Source: Fragilaria crotonensis (lineage: Eukaryota; Bacillariophyta; Fragilariophyceae; Fragilariales; Fragilariaceae). Taken from it: a stretch of 64,000 bases of DNA. A model generated the notes under the pieces. The model searched no databases. It was not told the DNA's origin and saw only the letters and a list, made by a program, of their open reading frames with translations. Of the stretch, positions 21,240 through 32,261 are shown one piece after another. Within the stretch, counting starts at the first letter, position 1, and each line of letters starts with the position of its first letter. Position numbers and translations under genes: made by a program. Location of the stretch: contig JAKSYS010000057.1 of assembly GCA_022925895.1 (NCBI GenBank), positions 88,785 through 152,784 on the forward strand, in the 5' to 3' direction.

Positions 21240-22180
21240 ATCTTGCGGAGTCGTCACGAATTTCCAAGTTAAGTGGATGATCCATATTGGCCATCCGGCA
21301 TACGTAACACAACGATTTACATGAAGCTTGACTCGCGACAGACAGACACGCACCGGAACAGACAATAATCATTAGATTTATTTCCACGGTCCTGATCTGG
21401 TGTAAAACTCTTTTGGAGAACGTATCCAAGTCAAAGCTGACATTCCGTCAATCCTCTACGACAACAATCCCCTGTTATGATTCTCTTTAGATGGAAGAGC
21501 TGGAAGCTCCAGTCACGCGTTGTTGAACTTGTCACCATCGTCAGGGATGAAGGCGATCTTAAGTTATTGAAAAGAGTCCCATGAAGGAGTAGTTTGTGTA
21601 AGCGAGTCTGGGGGACATGACTGGAGTCTGATGGCATGGTTTGTCCCCTTAGCTGGTTACCGTCCAAGAGCTTGGAGGGTGGTAGAGAGAGGATATAGAG
21701 CCTAAACACCGACGCTGATATGAACTTGTGAGGACTGCATGTCTCAAACAAACGAGCAAGGCGGATCCATATAATATCTGACCCATGCGACACGAAGATG
21801 ATCCTTCTAGTATTCCCAAGGTTATCTGACAGATCGCGAGTAAGGTATCATGGCAGATTGCGGTTGGAAGTTTGTGGACAGGCGTAATCGAAAGTAGCCA
21901 CCAGGACCGTGTGTGATGCTTCAAGCCTAATCCTCATTGTACTGAGACCAAAGTACGGTCATCGCAAAGTGCAGGTTTGGAACGACTGGCGCCCAGCAGT
22001 TTATTGAATGAACAGCGAAAAATGGTAATGTGCGTAGGGTAAGTATTATTCGTGAAAGTTCGACCATTTCTGACTTAACGTGTCACCGCATCATACAGTC
22101 AAAAAGCAATTTCTTGAGTATTCAAAGATCCTCCTCAGTATGACAGAGACATGTTCAATTCTGCGTGCAATGCACTGTGG
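21240..22180. other. 3' flank of gene B, no supported gene
   Basis: Minus-strand frames at 21431-21924 show no convincing protein character. The last 250 bp contain words shared with the 3' flank of gene C (ACGGTCATCGCAAAGTGCA against TTCGGCCATCCCCAAATGAA), marking the end of a duplicated block. Confidence 0.4.
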
Positions 22181-24336
22181 TTACGTCTGCCCCCTCGCCG
22201 TTTCCAAATCCAAGTCTTTGTACTTGTCATAGCACTCCTTAAGTGCCGCGCAGGCTCTTACGTTTTCTAGGGCAAAAGGATAATGGCGTTCTCCGATTTT
22301 CTCCATGTTATCCTTGAACCGTTCCATGAATGCTTCATACGTCATGATTTCCTTCATCATTGTTTCAAAGTGACGCATGCAAGTCCAGGAATGACGATCG
22401 TAAAGCTCACCGAGGAGGAACTTCTCGAATTGCTGAGCCGCTTCATGATTACCTTGAGACTCTCCAAACATAAGCTTTTCGTACAGCTCTTGAGAGGGAA
22501 TGTTGGCGAAATCATCCTTAGTTGGATGATACATTCGTTCCTGTTTCGGGATCTTGATCAGATCCCAATCCATAGCCAACCTCCCATAATTTTTAGTTTG
22601 CTTAAACGCATCCAGTTTGGTAAGCAAGTAATCGTAGAGAGGATTCCTTCCAAATTTTTTCACGTTCTTCAGAAGAGGAGGTGGAGCACCTCCAACTTCA
22701 AACCTAGTTCGCTCCTTCTCCTTTTTTTGGGCCTTCGCTGCCTTCTCATGTGCCTTTGCTGCCTTCTCATGGGCATTTCTCGTCGCCTTGTCCGTTCGGA
22801 CCATTTCCTCCTTCCACATTTTGTCGGACTCTTTTTTCTCTTTACTCGACAACTGCTTGGGCAATCCCGATGTAGAATCCGAGTACTTGTCATAGCACTC
22901 CTTAAGTGCCGCGCAGGCTCTTGCATTTTCTAGGGCAAAAGGATAATGGCGTTCTCCGATTTTCTCCATGTTGTCCTTGAACCGTTCCATGAATGCTTCA
23001 TACGTCATGATTTCCTTCATCATTGTTTCAAAGTGACGCATGCAAGTCCAGGAATGACGATCGTAAAGCTCACCGAGGAGGAACTTCTCGAATTGCTGAG
23101 CCGCATCACGATTACCTTGAGACTCTCCAAACATAAGCTTTTCGTACAGCTCTTGAGAGGGAATGTTGGCGAAATCATCCTTAGTTGGATGATACATTCG
23201 TTCCTGTTTCGGGATCTTGATCAGATCCCAATCCATAGCCAACCTCCCATAATTTTTAGTTTGCTTAAACGCATCCAGTTTGGTAAGCAAGTAATCGTAG
23301 AGAGGATTCCTTCCAAATTTTTTCACCTCCAGAACGAGCTCGAAGGGAGGGCGTTCGCTGTGAACATTCATCGCATCCTCGCCCTCGTCCTTCCGGCTCT
23401 TTGATGCAACATCCTTGCCCTCGTCCTCCTCCGTGCTACGCTCCGTGCGCTTCTCGGTACGCTTCTCCGAGCGGTTCTTCTTGTCCTCGTCCTTCTTCGG
23501 GCTCTTTGGTTCAACATCCTTGCCCTCGTGCTCCTCCGTGCGCTTCTCGCTGCGTTTCTCCGAGCGGTTCTTCTTTCCCGCGTCCTTCTTCGAGCTCTTT
23601 GGTGCAACATCCTTGCCCTCGTCCTCTTCCGTGCGCTTCTCCGAGCGGTTCTTCTTGTCCTCGTCCTTCTTCGGGCTCGTTGGTTCAACATCCTTGCCCT
23701 CGTGCTCCTCCGTGGGCTTCTCGCTGCGTTTCTCCGAGCGGTTCTTCTTTCCCGCGTCCTTCTTCGAGCTCTTTGGTGCAACATCCTTGCCCTCGTCCTC
23801 TTCCGTGCGCTTCTCCGAGCGGTTCTTCTTGTCCTCGTCCTTCTTCGGGCTCGTTGGTGCAACATCCTTGCCCTCGTCCTCCTCCGTGCGCTTCTCAGTA
23901 CGCTTCTCCGAGCGGTTCTTCTTGTCCTCGTCCTTCTTCGGGCTCTTTGGTGCAGCATCCTTGCCCTCGTGCTCCTCCGTGCTCCTCTCCGTGCGCTTCT
24001 TCTTATCTTTGTTCATCACCGTGTCTGTGTCCTTTCTTTTCTCCAAGCCCTTCTTTTTGGGACTCTTCAATGCATCTTCTTCGGGACTGTCTGACTTCAC
24101 ATTCAAAGCTTTCCCGCTCCATCCACGCCTTGAGCATAGTCCTCCTTCTGGCCCTTCGCCTCTTTCGGACTCTTCAACTTTGGCTTCAAGTGCTCTCCCA
24201 CTCCATCCACGCTTTCACTTAAAGTAAGCCCTTTCATCTGTTCGGCAACACCCTTCTTACGATCACGACGGTACTCGTAAGTCATTGAGACGTCGTCGTC
24301 AGGGTTCACCGCATTTCTCTTGTCATCGTGGTCCAT
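22181..24336 (-). CDS. Gene B: paralog of gene A with six charged repeats and two unknown domains
   Basis: The main frame (22181-24106, 641 codons) holds about six repeats of 27-34 residues of the type KSPKKDEDKKNRSEKRTEE, then domain copy 1 from FGRNPLYDYLLTKLD (about residue 258), a Lys/Glu/Ala coiled-coil linker (HEKAAKAHEKAAKAQKKEKE), domain copy 2 (about 478-620), and the tail KDLDLETARGQT. The likely true N-terminus is upstream in another frame, from the ATG at 24336 (MDHDDKRNA) through EQMKGLTLSES, the motif shared with gene A. That frame stops at 24103, so a -1 shift or small intron near 24110 is needed. The main frame itself has no ATG start there. Domain copies 1 and 2 are nearly identical in DNA. 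Function unknown; possibly a cytosolic or nuclear structural protein. Confidence 0.75.
23330..24000 (-). repeat. Coding minisatellite in gene B
   Basis: Units of about 81-102 bp encode the charged repeats. Two unit types alternate (DEDKKNRSEKRTEEDEGKD and DAGKKNRSEKRSEKxTEEHEGKD). The array is so biased that several frames on both strands stay open for 190-270 codons. Confidence 0.85.
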
Positions 24337-24466
24337 GTTCGAGCAACGAGAGGTCGGACCCTGCAGTTGTTTGCGGTTCCTCAACTTTTTTTTGTGAGAA
24401 TGTGGTAAAGGTTCGGGAGTGCCAAGTGCCGACCAAAGACACTTGTATCAGGTCCACCTCGCGGAG

Positions 24467-24507
24467 TTTCGCAACCTTACGCAATTGAAAAATGTCATAC
24501 TGAGAAA
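24467..24507 (-). promoter_or_regulatory. Upstream element shared with genes A and C (copy B)
   Basis: The 41-bp stretch begins TTTCGCAACCTTACGCAATT and ends ATGTCATACTGAGAA. It lies 131-171 bp upstream of the gene B ATG and matches 38047-38086 upstream of gene C with only about four differences. Confidence 0.65.
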
Positions 24508-24905
24508 AGTGGTGGAGGTGTACGTATCATATTCATAAGATAAAATGGTTTTGCACGAAACGCGAACTTGGGTTTAGGCCTTATCATAGTTCTCCGAAAG
24601 GAACTTCTCTGAAGATCCATCTGACATGAACTGTTTCCTTTCGCGTCTAAAATAAAACAAATCAATGGCCGACATGAGGTATGCCGGATTCGGCTTCTTT
24701 GCTGTGCAATCCGAGTACTCCTGCACTGTAAAATTGTTTAATCCCGATGATCCGCCCATTGGGTATCATGAAACTTGAGGCATATATATTTTGTCTATTT
24801 ACAGTATCTCAAGTCTTCGCTTTGCAGACATACACAAAAATGATACACTGAAATGACTTTAAAAACTATCTAGAGTTCCTCCTGCGTCAAGGGATACATT
24901 GGTTA

Positions 24906-25110
24906 AAAGCGTTTCGCGTCGCTCAGTGAAGTTTTTCTAGTCTCAGTGAAACGCTTCGCGTCTGAGGGAAACGCTTCGCGTTTCGCGTCTCAGTGAAACC
25001 CTTCGCGTCTCATGATAGTGCGACGCTTCGGTGTGTCTTCAGTGAAACGCTTCGCGTCATGATAGTGCGACGCTTCTGCGCGTCTTCAGTGAAGCGTTTC
25101 GTTTGAGTGA
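24906..25110. repeat. Noncoding minisatellite with hairpin-forming units
   Basis: The unit CAGTGAAACGCTTCGCGTCT and variants recur about seven times in 200 bp. A larger unit of about 50 bp (ATGATAGTGCGACGCTTC plus the core) is present twice. GAAACGCTTCGCGTTTC is a near-palindrome, so the strand could fold. No protein is encoded. It lies about 570 bp upstream of gene B. Confidence 0.75.
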
Positions 25111-25439
25111 CGCGATCGGAATAGCAATATGTTTTTCTCTCCCAGGACCTCGTCCCAAGAGTTCTTGACCATCGTCCAGAGTCATCTGCACTGTAACGCA
25201 AGTATGGAGTACATCGTATGTTCAGAGATGGGACTCAGCTTCTGGCGACGATGAAATTCCGAAATTCCAACGCCGATAACGTCACAACAACAACCGTTAG
25301 ACCACGACTCATGTTTTCGTACCTGGCACTGGCACTGGAACTTGTACTCTTACTACTGTACTGATACTACCAGTACTCAAGTACGGCTGACGCCTTAGTA
25401 GTACTGTAGCATCTCCCAGGGAATGTGGAGACGAACAAC

Positions 25440-26113
25440 TTTTCATCATGAGCTGCCTTCTGAATGATTCGTAATCTCAAGAAAGAGCTTGAAGATCTTG
25501 TCAACGACAACAAATAGAAATTCACTGCGGTGTTGAACGATAAGGAGAAAGGGGCTTCCTCGGAGGCGGGGATCCCAAACATGTTCCTGACTGCCTTCGC
25601 AGGAGAATCATCAGTGTTGAGGAAAAATGCCAGGGCGAGGGTGAGGTGGTTAGACGTTCAAAAGCATAAGTGCAGGCTGTGCAGGTGACAAGGATCCCTT
25701 CAAGACGAGACGCGAGATCGGGTGTGTAGTAAACAACCCCGTGGGAAACCTCTTTTGAAAACAAAAGAATCAAGAGGATGTCCGTGTCACGTGTCGGATC
25801 ACACATTGAGATAACGTCTCATCACGGTCCCTACCTTCATTTGGATGTACAATGCCACATGGGAGTGGTCACTGTGATCTACTTCAACAGTGGTGGGTTA
25901 AGCTTTGCGGGTGATGACAAGGCCGTATCTATGGCTGGATTGGATGATCAGGTGACAAACGACGTCTTGGCTGAGGCACTAGTTTGTTGCTGACACTGGA
26001 ACAGTCGATGTGCAAGAAAACATTGCAGTGGAATGAATTGTTGCAATCGAATTCCGAGTTGTGGCAATGGACAAGAAATACTACGCCCCAGCCGGTAGGA
26101 CAAAGGATTCTCA
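25440..26113 (+). pseudogene. Gene X, decayed copy 2
   Basis: This copy aligns by eye with copy 1 along most of its length: AATCTCAAGAAAGAGCTTGA, GGGGATCCCAAACATGTTCC, TGGAGTGGTCACTGTGATCT-like words and GTGGCAATGGACAAGAAA. The frame at 25840-25993 reads CHMGVVTVIYFNSGGLSF and looks protein-like, but a stop interrupts NLKKELEDLVNDNK early and several indels follow. Similarity to copy 1 ends near 26085. The 3' end of the LINE lies about 100 bp further. Confidence 0.5.
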
Positions 26114-26274
26114 TAAAATAAAATAAAATGTAACCTAATTATAGGGTTCGCACCATGTACATGTACCAGCCGGTAGGCCAGTACTGTGTACCCACACCCG
26201 GCAGCGTACCGCGGAGTGATTTATTTATTTATAGCTGGCACGACTGAGACTTATACATATCATGTGGTGCAATG

Positions 26275-29200
26275 TCATGTCGTCTGGCGAGGAAAAAAGG
26301 ACGTCATTAGAGTTTGTTGAGAGCTCTCTTTCCGATAATCGTCCATGGATTGTTTCACAATGCGCAACCATCTTCGACGAGTCGACGCGGACCCAGAAAG
26401 AAGTTTATCTAAGGATCGAGAGCAGTAATGCTGATCACGTGGAAGCAAAAGATGGGGCATGCCGTGATAGAGTCGGATCTCCGCGATGTCGGTGTCTCTA
26501 GTCTGTCGAACGTCTTCGTCTGCCTGATCGTGGAGGGCAGAGTTCCTTGAGAGCCAGATAGACCGCGAAAAGTTGTGGGTCGCCTCAATAATAGATCGTA
26601 ATCGGGCATCGCCGCTCGCTGAGTTCGCACGAGTGGGATTATGAAAGTCGTGGCTAGCAGTCTTGCACCAGAGGGTGCTGAAGAATCCTTTAAAAGCATT
26701 ACCCCACCCAATGGCTTCCTGGGATTGAATGGCAGCCTGAAGGAGGAGAACAAACTCGGGATCATATTCCGATAGACTGGGAGTAAAAGGGACAGACGCT
26801 CCATGTTCCAACCAGTGAAGAAGCCCTGCTGCAATAACGTACCGCGCCGGGTGTGTGTCTTTCGTGCGAATGGCTGCTTGCAATTGTGCGACATGACTAG
26901 CACGTTGCGGAACTGCAGGACAACGCAGGAGATGTTCGGAGTTTTCAACAGCAACTTTGCAACAGGGACATAGACTCAGCATCGGATCTTTGACCGGAGC
27001 TTGGCGAAGACGACGAACGCCCAGGGGAAGCTGATCATGGACAAATTTTGTGCGAGTGATCTGATGTCGTGACGAAAGACGACAATAGTGCTTACCAAAA
27101 AGCTGAAGATCAATCATGTTCCAAACATCGTCCGACCAGCCGTTCTGGTCCTGCATGTAGCGTCGAAGGTGATAGCCATTCACATGATAGCGTATACATT
27201 CATCATACTGGCCAGTGAGACGTTGATTGTTAATAGAAATGGAGCATTGTTGAAATGGAACGTGATCACAGCCTTGACGAGACGGCAAGGAACCCGTCGT
27301 GCGATATCCCGAAGCGAGAGAATCTGCCGCAATGTTTAAGGTTGCTGACACCGAAAGTATCCGTGTTCTGGAGGAGGAATCTTGATGTCCTTTAACCCAG
27401 CAGTGTTTGAATTTGCATTTAATTGAAGCAAGATGCATCCGAATGAGCGAAATAAGGTCTGCATCAGATGGCATGCGCCTTGATGGACGACGTGTTGCAA
27501 AACGTCTCACTCGAGAAATTGCCGCTTTGCTATCGCAGATCCATGTAAACTTGGATTTATGCCGAAGACCCCAAAACCTGGAAAGATGATCAATGAAGAG
27601 TAAGGCAGAGGCGTATCCGAAGAGTTCACATCGCGTCGATGAAGATGTATCGAAGGGCCCATCTACTGGACCCGCGCATCGAAATAATACGTGGGAGCCG
27701 GTTGAGATTACCCAGCCGTGTGTTCCCTGATTATTCAGAAGACCTCCATCAGTGGCAACATACAGTCGCTTGCGAGCCCGAAATGATTTCCACACTTGGA
27801 GATCCGTCGATATCTGTTCGAGACTGTCTATCATCCGTCGATGTGATTGTGGGAGACTCGAGAGGTATTCCATAAGATTGTCGAAGGTAGACGGAGACGA
27901 ATGCCGAGTTTGAGTTGTAGTAGCCGGAGATTTAGGGACGGGAACTTTTTTCCAATACGGAATGTAGCGAAGAAACGATGACTTAATATATCCCTTCCAT
28001 AGACGAATCTGTTGCTTAGACGGGGTCTGTTGTCGCGGCCATTGTTGATTCGCAAGAAAGCTCAGCGGTCTTTTGCCATCCAAGAAGGACAAATTAATTG
28101 CCTTGGGATTCGAACCATCTGTTAATTCGGCAAGGGTATTCACTTGGAGAAACAATCGAACAAGGTTAATGTCCTTTTGTTGAGCAGTGGAATACCGTGC
28201 AAGATGAGATTCTTGCATTATATACTCATCCGAATCACCTCGAAGTGGAATCTGAAATGGATCGCTCACCGTAACGGACATATTGTGAAGCGATAGGAAT
28301 TGCCGAAGGGAGAGAATCCAGGTTGGGGTAAGATAGGAGAGGTGTATATTCGGAAACTGTAGGAGGTCTTCGCCAATGCCAGCTTCAAGTTGAGAGTATT
28401 GCAGATTCAATCGAAGCAACTTGCCGTTCTCAGATTCACTGTAGATTGCATCTCGGAAGAATTTCAACGATTCAATTCCCGCTTCTGTCCGTAGGTCATA
28501 AAGATCTAAACCTCCCAGCTCACGGGGTCCGTGTCTAATAGCTGTAGAGATAGTGCTTTGTACATGCAGCTTCTTTAGGATGGCTGGAATAATGCGGGAT
28601 TGTACGGTACTCAGCTCTTCTTCATCAAGTGCGACAGTTGCCAATCCGTATCTCATAGAAGGTACATATGTGGTCCGATGAAAAATGCTTACGTCTGCCG
28701 CAGATAAACGGGGCGACATGATGCGAGTCGCAAAGATGTCTGCCTTTTTCTTCATCTGTTTCAGGTGAAAACCAAAGTCGCCAAGGGGATTCATGAAAAC
28801 GCCTAACATACGTGTAGACTCATCGGGTTTTGTCCGCGTGATGATGGATGGGTTGTGTTTTTCCGTGCCGTGATAAATCTTGACCTCTCTGTCCGTCGCC
28901 GCAATTGGTCTAATTACGGGACGACCCTTTGTCCACTCCCAGCGAACTATAAACCATGAGCACTTTGCCAGGTTAAGTTTTCCACCGGACAGATGTAATA
29001 GATGCTCCCACGTCTGCGCAATCTTTTCCAGGCGGGCAATTAGATCGTCGATATTATTGGTATCCGATGATGATGTGAAACTGAGAGAAGTGTCGTCGAC
29101 AAAAGCGTCCGATAGTCTGGTGTGAACCATATCCCCCGAAATCGACGAGAAATTCACGCGATCAGGTATCAAGCGGTCCAACGTTTGCAATAGAATGACA

Positions 29201-30138
29201 ACGAGGGAAAGCCAGACAGCAGGGAGGCTCCGCTCCTTGACCGGTTCCGAAAAGGGAGAGAATGTCGTCCCATGATAATTTTCCTCTGATATGCCATAGA
29301 CCGTTTTCACAGTATATTTCATGAATTGTAGGGCATCGGCGTGTGTTCTGATTGCGTGTTTCGGCATACCACATTTCCGAGCCGCGAGCATCCCCAGTCC
29401 GACAATTATGCGATCGTAGCACGAAGAAGCGTCATTGTCAAAGCGAGCATAGTCATGCTTCAGAATCCGACAAAGATCGCTTGATAGCTGAGTGAGCATT
29501 ATGGGATCAAGTGACATACGACCTGGAATGGAACCATGTTGACCATTGTGTAGCAGATCAAGCGATAAGGCTCGGCGAACCAGACGATGCCCCCACTGAA
29601 GTTTTAAGAAAAAATTGAAATCCGCCTCAAATAGATGCACAATTCGAAGCCGATTAATGCGTGGCCTACCCACATCCTTTTCAATTAATACATTGACAGC
29701 CTGACTCCATCTCGGAATAGAAATCCCGCTGCCAATCGCTATGTTCATGAATTTTACGAAACAGTCCAATAGGACTGGATGTTGTATTTCGGACTTATAT
29801 AATCCCAGATGGCGTCCCGACGGTGAAGTGGATGTTGTTTCGCGCCAGGATTGAAAGCCTTTTCGAACATCGTCATGGCTGATTGCAGTCTCGATATATC
29901 CCTTTACCTTAACCGAGGGGAATTGTAAAGATGCGAGAAACTCGCGTAGTGCCTGATCCTCATGTGACCATTCACATGGTGGCATACCGTCGAGTATCTT
30001 GTCGGATGCCAGAGATAATCCCGAAAATGTGATGGCGTCGTACAATAGACCATTGCCAAACGGTGATTCACTTGCTGCCCTGAATGAGTCTCTATTGTAC
30101 TTCAGAAGATGCGCTTCCATTTGGGACCTTTCGATCAC
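26275..30138 (-). pseudogene. LINE ORF2, reverse transcriptase and RNase H part
   Basis: The 1287-codon frame has no ATG start and continues an upstream frame. RT: first catalytic Asp in ARFDNDASSCYDRI (residues about 230-242) and FVDDTSLSF near residue 343. RNase H: ATDGG near 797, RCELFGYAS near 835, CDSKAAI near 868 and LNIAADSLA. A CX2C...H...C finger (CPCCKVAVENSEHLLRC) lies near 1056. Between the catalytic Asp motifs, the conserved GTGQG loop is missing in this frame and reads SEPVKERS instead, but FGTGQGA is present one frame over at 29228-29262. Two compensating indels have thus replaced an essential loop, so the enzyme is probably inactive even where the frame is open. Confidence 0.8.
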
Positions 30139-32005
30139 CGTGTCCCAGAGGACATCGGATGGATCTTGAGTTTGAAGAATGTGATAAGCACTTGATGCCT
30201 CTTCCCATCTTGATCGAGAGCCGAGGATCCCGATGGAACCAAGATTTTGAGAGACTAGATGCTGTAAATGGTTTAACCGTGCGACGGATTTCGCGAAATT
30301 TATTCCGAACCGTTTCGCCGTCGATTGTCCTCCGAACGACTTTTGCTTTGTGTCGAGACGCTGTCATAGTTGCAGGATTGGTGTCTGTTTCATACCTGAC
30401 AATCAAATCTTCGTAGCATTTCAGCCGCATTGGCGTGGCATCAGCTTGACATTTGTAAAACTCTGACGACGCTTTATTAAACTGCGCACGGACTTCTTCG
30501 AGAGGTAGTTCCTCATTGAGAAAGGGGAAGAAAAAGTTTTGATCGTGCTGTCGGAGCTGACCTTGCCATCGTGTGAATGTTGCAGAGTAATTTTTCCTTC
30601 TTGAAGTTCTCGTAATCGAAGCTTCCAATATAAACGAGTAAATGCTTTGTTGCGGAGGATCGGGGACCAACGACATTTTTTTGGAGGTCGTTTTAAAACA
30701 TTCTCCGCTGCCTTCATTGCTCTGCCCTTGTCATTATCCCATCCAACTAGTCTGGCGCGAATATCATCCCGCGACATGGAATGGTAATTATTGTGCAGGT
30801 CGTTTATTCGCTCTACCATACGGTGTGCGGTGTAATACTCCACGACTTTGTCATTGTATTTCGCGACAAGTTCTGGATTGCCTGTATGCACCGTGCGAGA
30901 CGAGGGTAGAGATATTGCCGAAGACCTCTGAAAAAAATCCAGCTTGAGATCCACGTAAAGACCGCGATGGTCTGACTGTGGGCCCTCGTTATACGATAAT
31001 GTTCCTGATCTTTCCAGGAATTGTCGTGCATGATGACAGCCCAGGATGAAGTCAATTCGACGAGATTCAGCTCCAATGTATGTTGACTCCGCCGGATCGT
31101 TAGCATGAAGATCGAAAAGTGTGCAGTGATCAAGAAAATCAGCAAAGTGAGTATCGGATTGCAGAGTGGAATTAACGTCCATCATGACTATGATCGCATG
31201 GCCCTGTTCTTGAAGTTGAAGTACTTGTTGTTGAAGATCGCGAAGGAAAAGTCTTCTGGGATTGACTGATTGCTTGGTGGACAAGTGGAAATAATTATAT
31301 TCTCTGGCAAAGGAACTGCCGAGCGGCGCGGAGCGAATGGACCCAGAACAGACGCGATAAGCTGTAATCACGGTAAGTTTTTTGTGCCTCGGAGCCCGAG
31401 AAAGTGATTCCAGACCATCTGCCGAGACCCGTAGGATCAAGGATGTTTTGGCCATGTACTCGGGAAACTAGACAACCCACCACAAATGTAAGTGTCCCCC
31501 CAGCTTGATACGTCTCTGAAGAAGGTATCGGATCAATATCGTTGGATGGTGAACCGAAAACAGTTTTGCTCTGCCTGTGAAACCTGCGTACCACGTTGTT
31601 GAAATCATCCCGTAGATGAAAATGTTGCCAGCACGTGTTGGTCTCAGCAAGACCAGCAACATCGACATGGAGTGATTGAAGTGAGTTCATAAAATACCTG
31701 TAGTCGTCGCTACCCAGAGAGGAACTTAAACCGTGTACGTTTTGGAAGAAGAGTCGCACTGTATTGTTGGATTTTTGAATGATGGCATCTCCATATGACT
31801 TTGACGCAAAGGAATCTAAGGGATTGTGGCGAATGCGGCGTCCAGGGCGATTAGGAATGGACATGAAATGGCCAATTGGAAGAAGGGGAATGGATGAATC
31901 GATGGGAAGATTGCGATAACTAAAAGACTTGGAAGACGTAGAATTTTCTGAAACATGGGTTCCCCCGCGGTCGATTTCGTGTTGCAGAAATCGTCCGCAG
32001 CTCAC
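30092..32005 (-). pseudogene. LINE ORF2, endonuclease part in several frames
   Basis: Segment 31295-32005 holds the start of an exonuclease-endonuclease-phosphatase domain (FFQNVHGLSS, VAGLAETNTCW with the catalytic Glu, QAGGTLTFVVG). Segment 30421-31455 continues it in another frame with IVMMDVNS, RRIDFILG and GPQSDHRGLYVDL, the conserved SDH motif. Segment 30092-30676, in a third register, links to the RT part. The domain would nick target DNA for target-primed reverse transcription. At least three frame changes separate the parts. The frame 32024-32461 overlaps the end of ORF1 and may encode the acidic N-terminus of ORF2. Confidence 0.75.
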
Positions 32006-32261
32006 TGTTGTCCAATGGGAAACTCATGTCGCGTCCCCTCCGCCTTGAGAGCTATGTTCTTTGTATCGACTCTCAAGGTCGGTGGTGATCTCATCCATAT
32101 CTGTTGATGGTGAAGATTCGGCGTTGTCGTCTGGTGGCAATGGTGTATGTACGGCCTGGGAGAAAGGATGCAAGTTGTCCAGATTGGGATCATCGGACAT
32201 CTCATCAATCGTGGTGACCATGATTGTAGGTTGTAAAACTCCGTCTGCGGATCCGTTGCTG

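Noticed and set aside
23368-24227. Plus-strand Pro/Ser/Cys-rich and Phe/Ser-rich frames up to 273 codons and a minus-strand Arg-rich frame of 196 codons
   Set aside because: They are by-products of the biased minisatellite in gene B.
24906-25110. Possible CRISPR-like array
   Set aside because: Units are contiguous and variable with no unique spacers, and the genome is eukaryotic.
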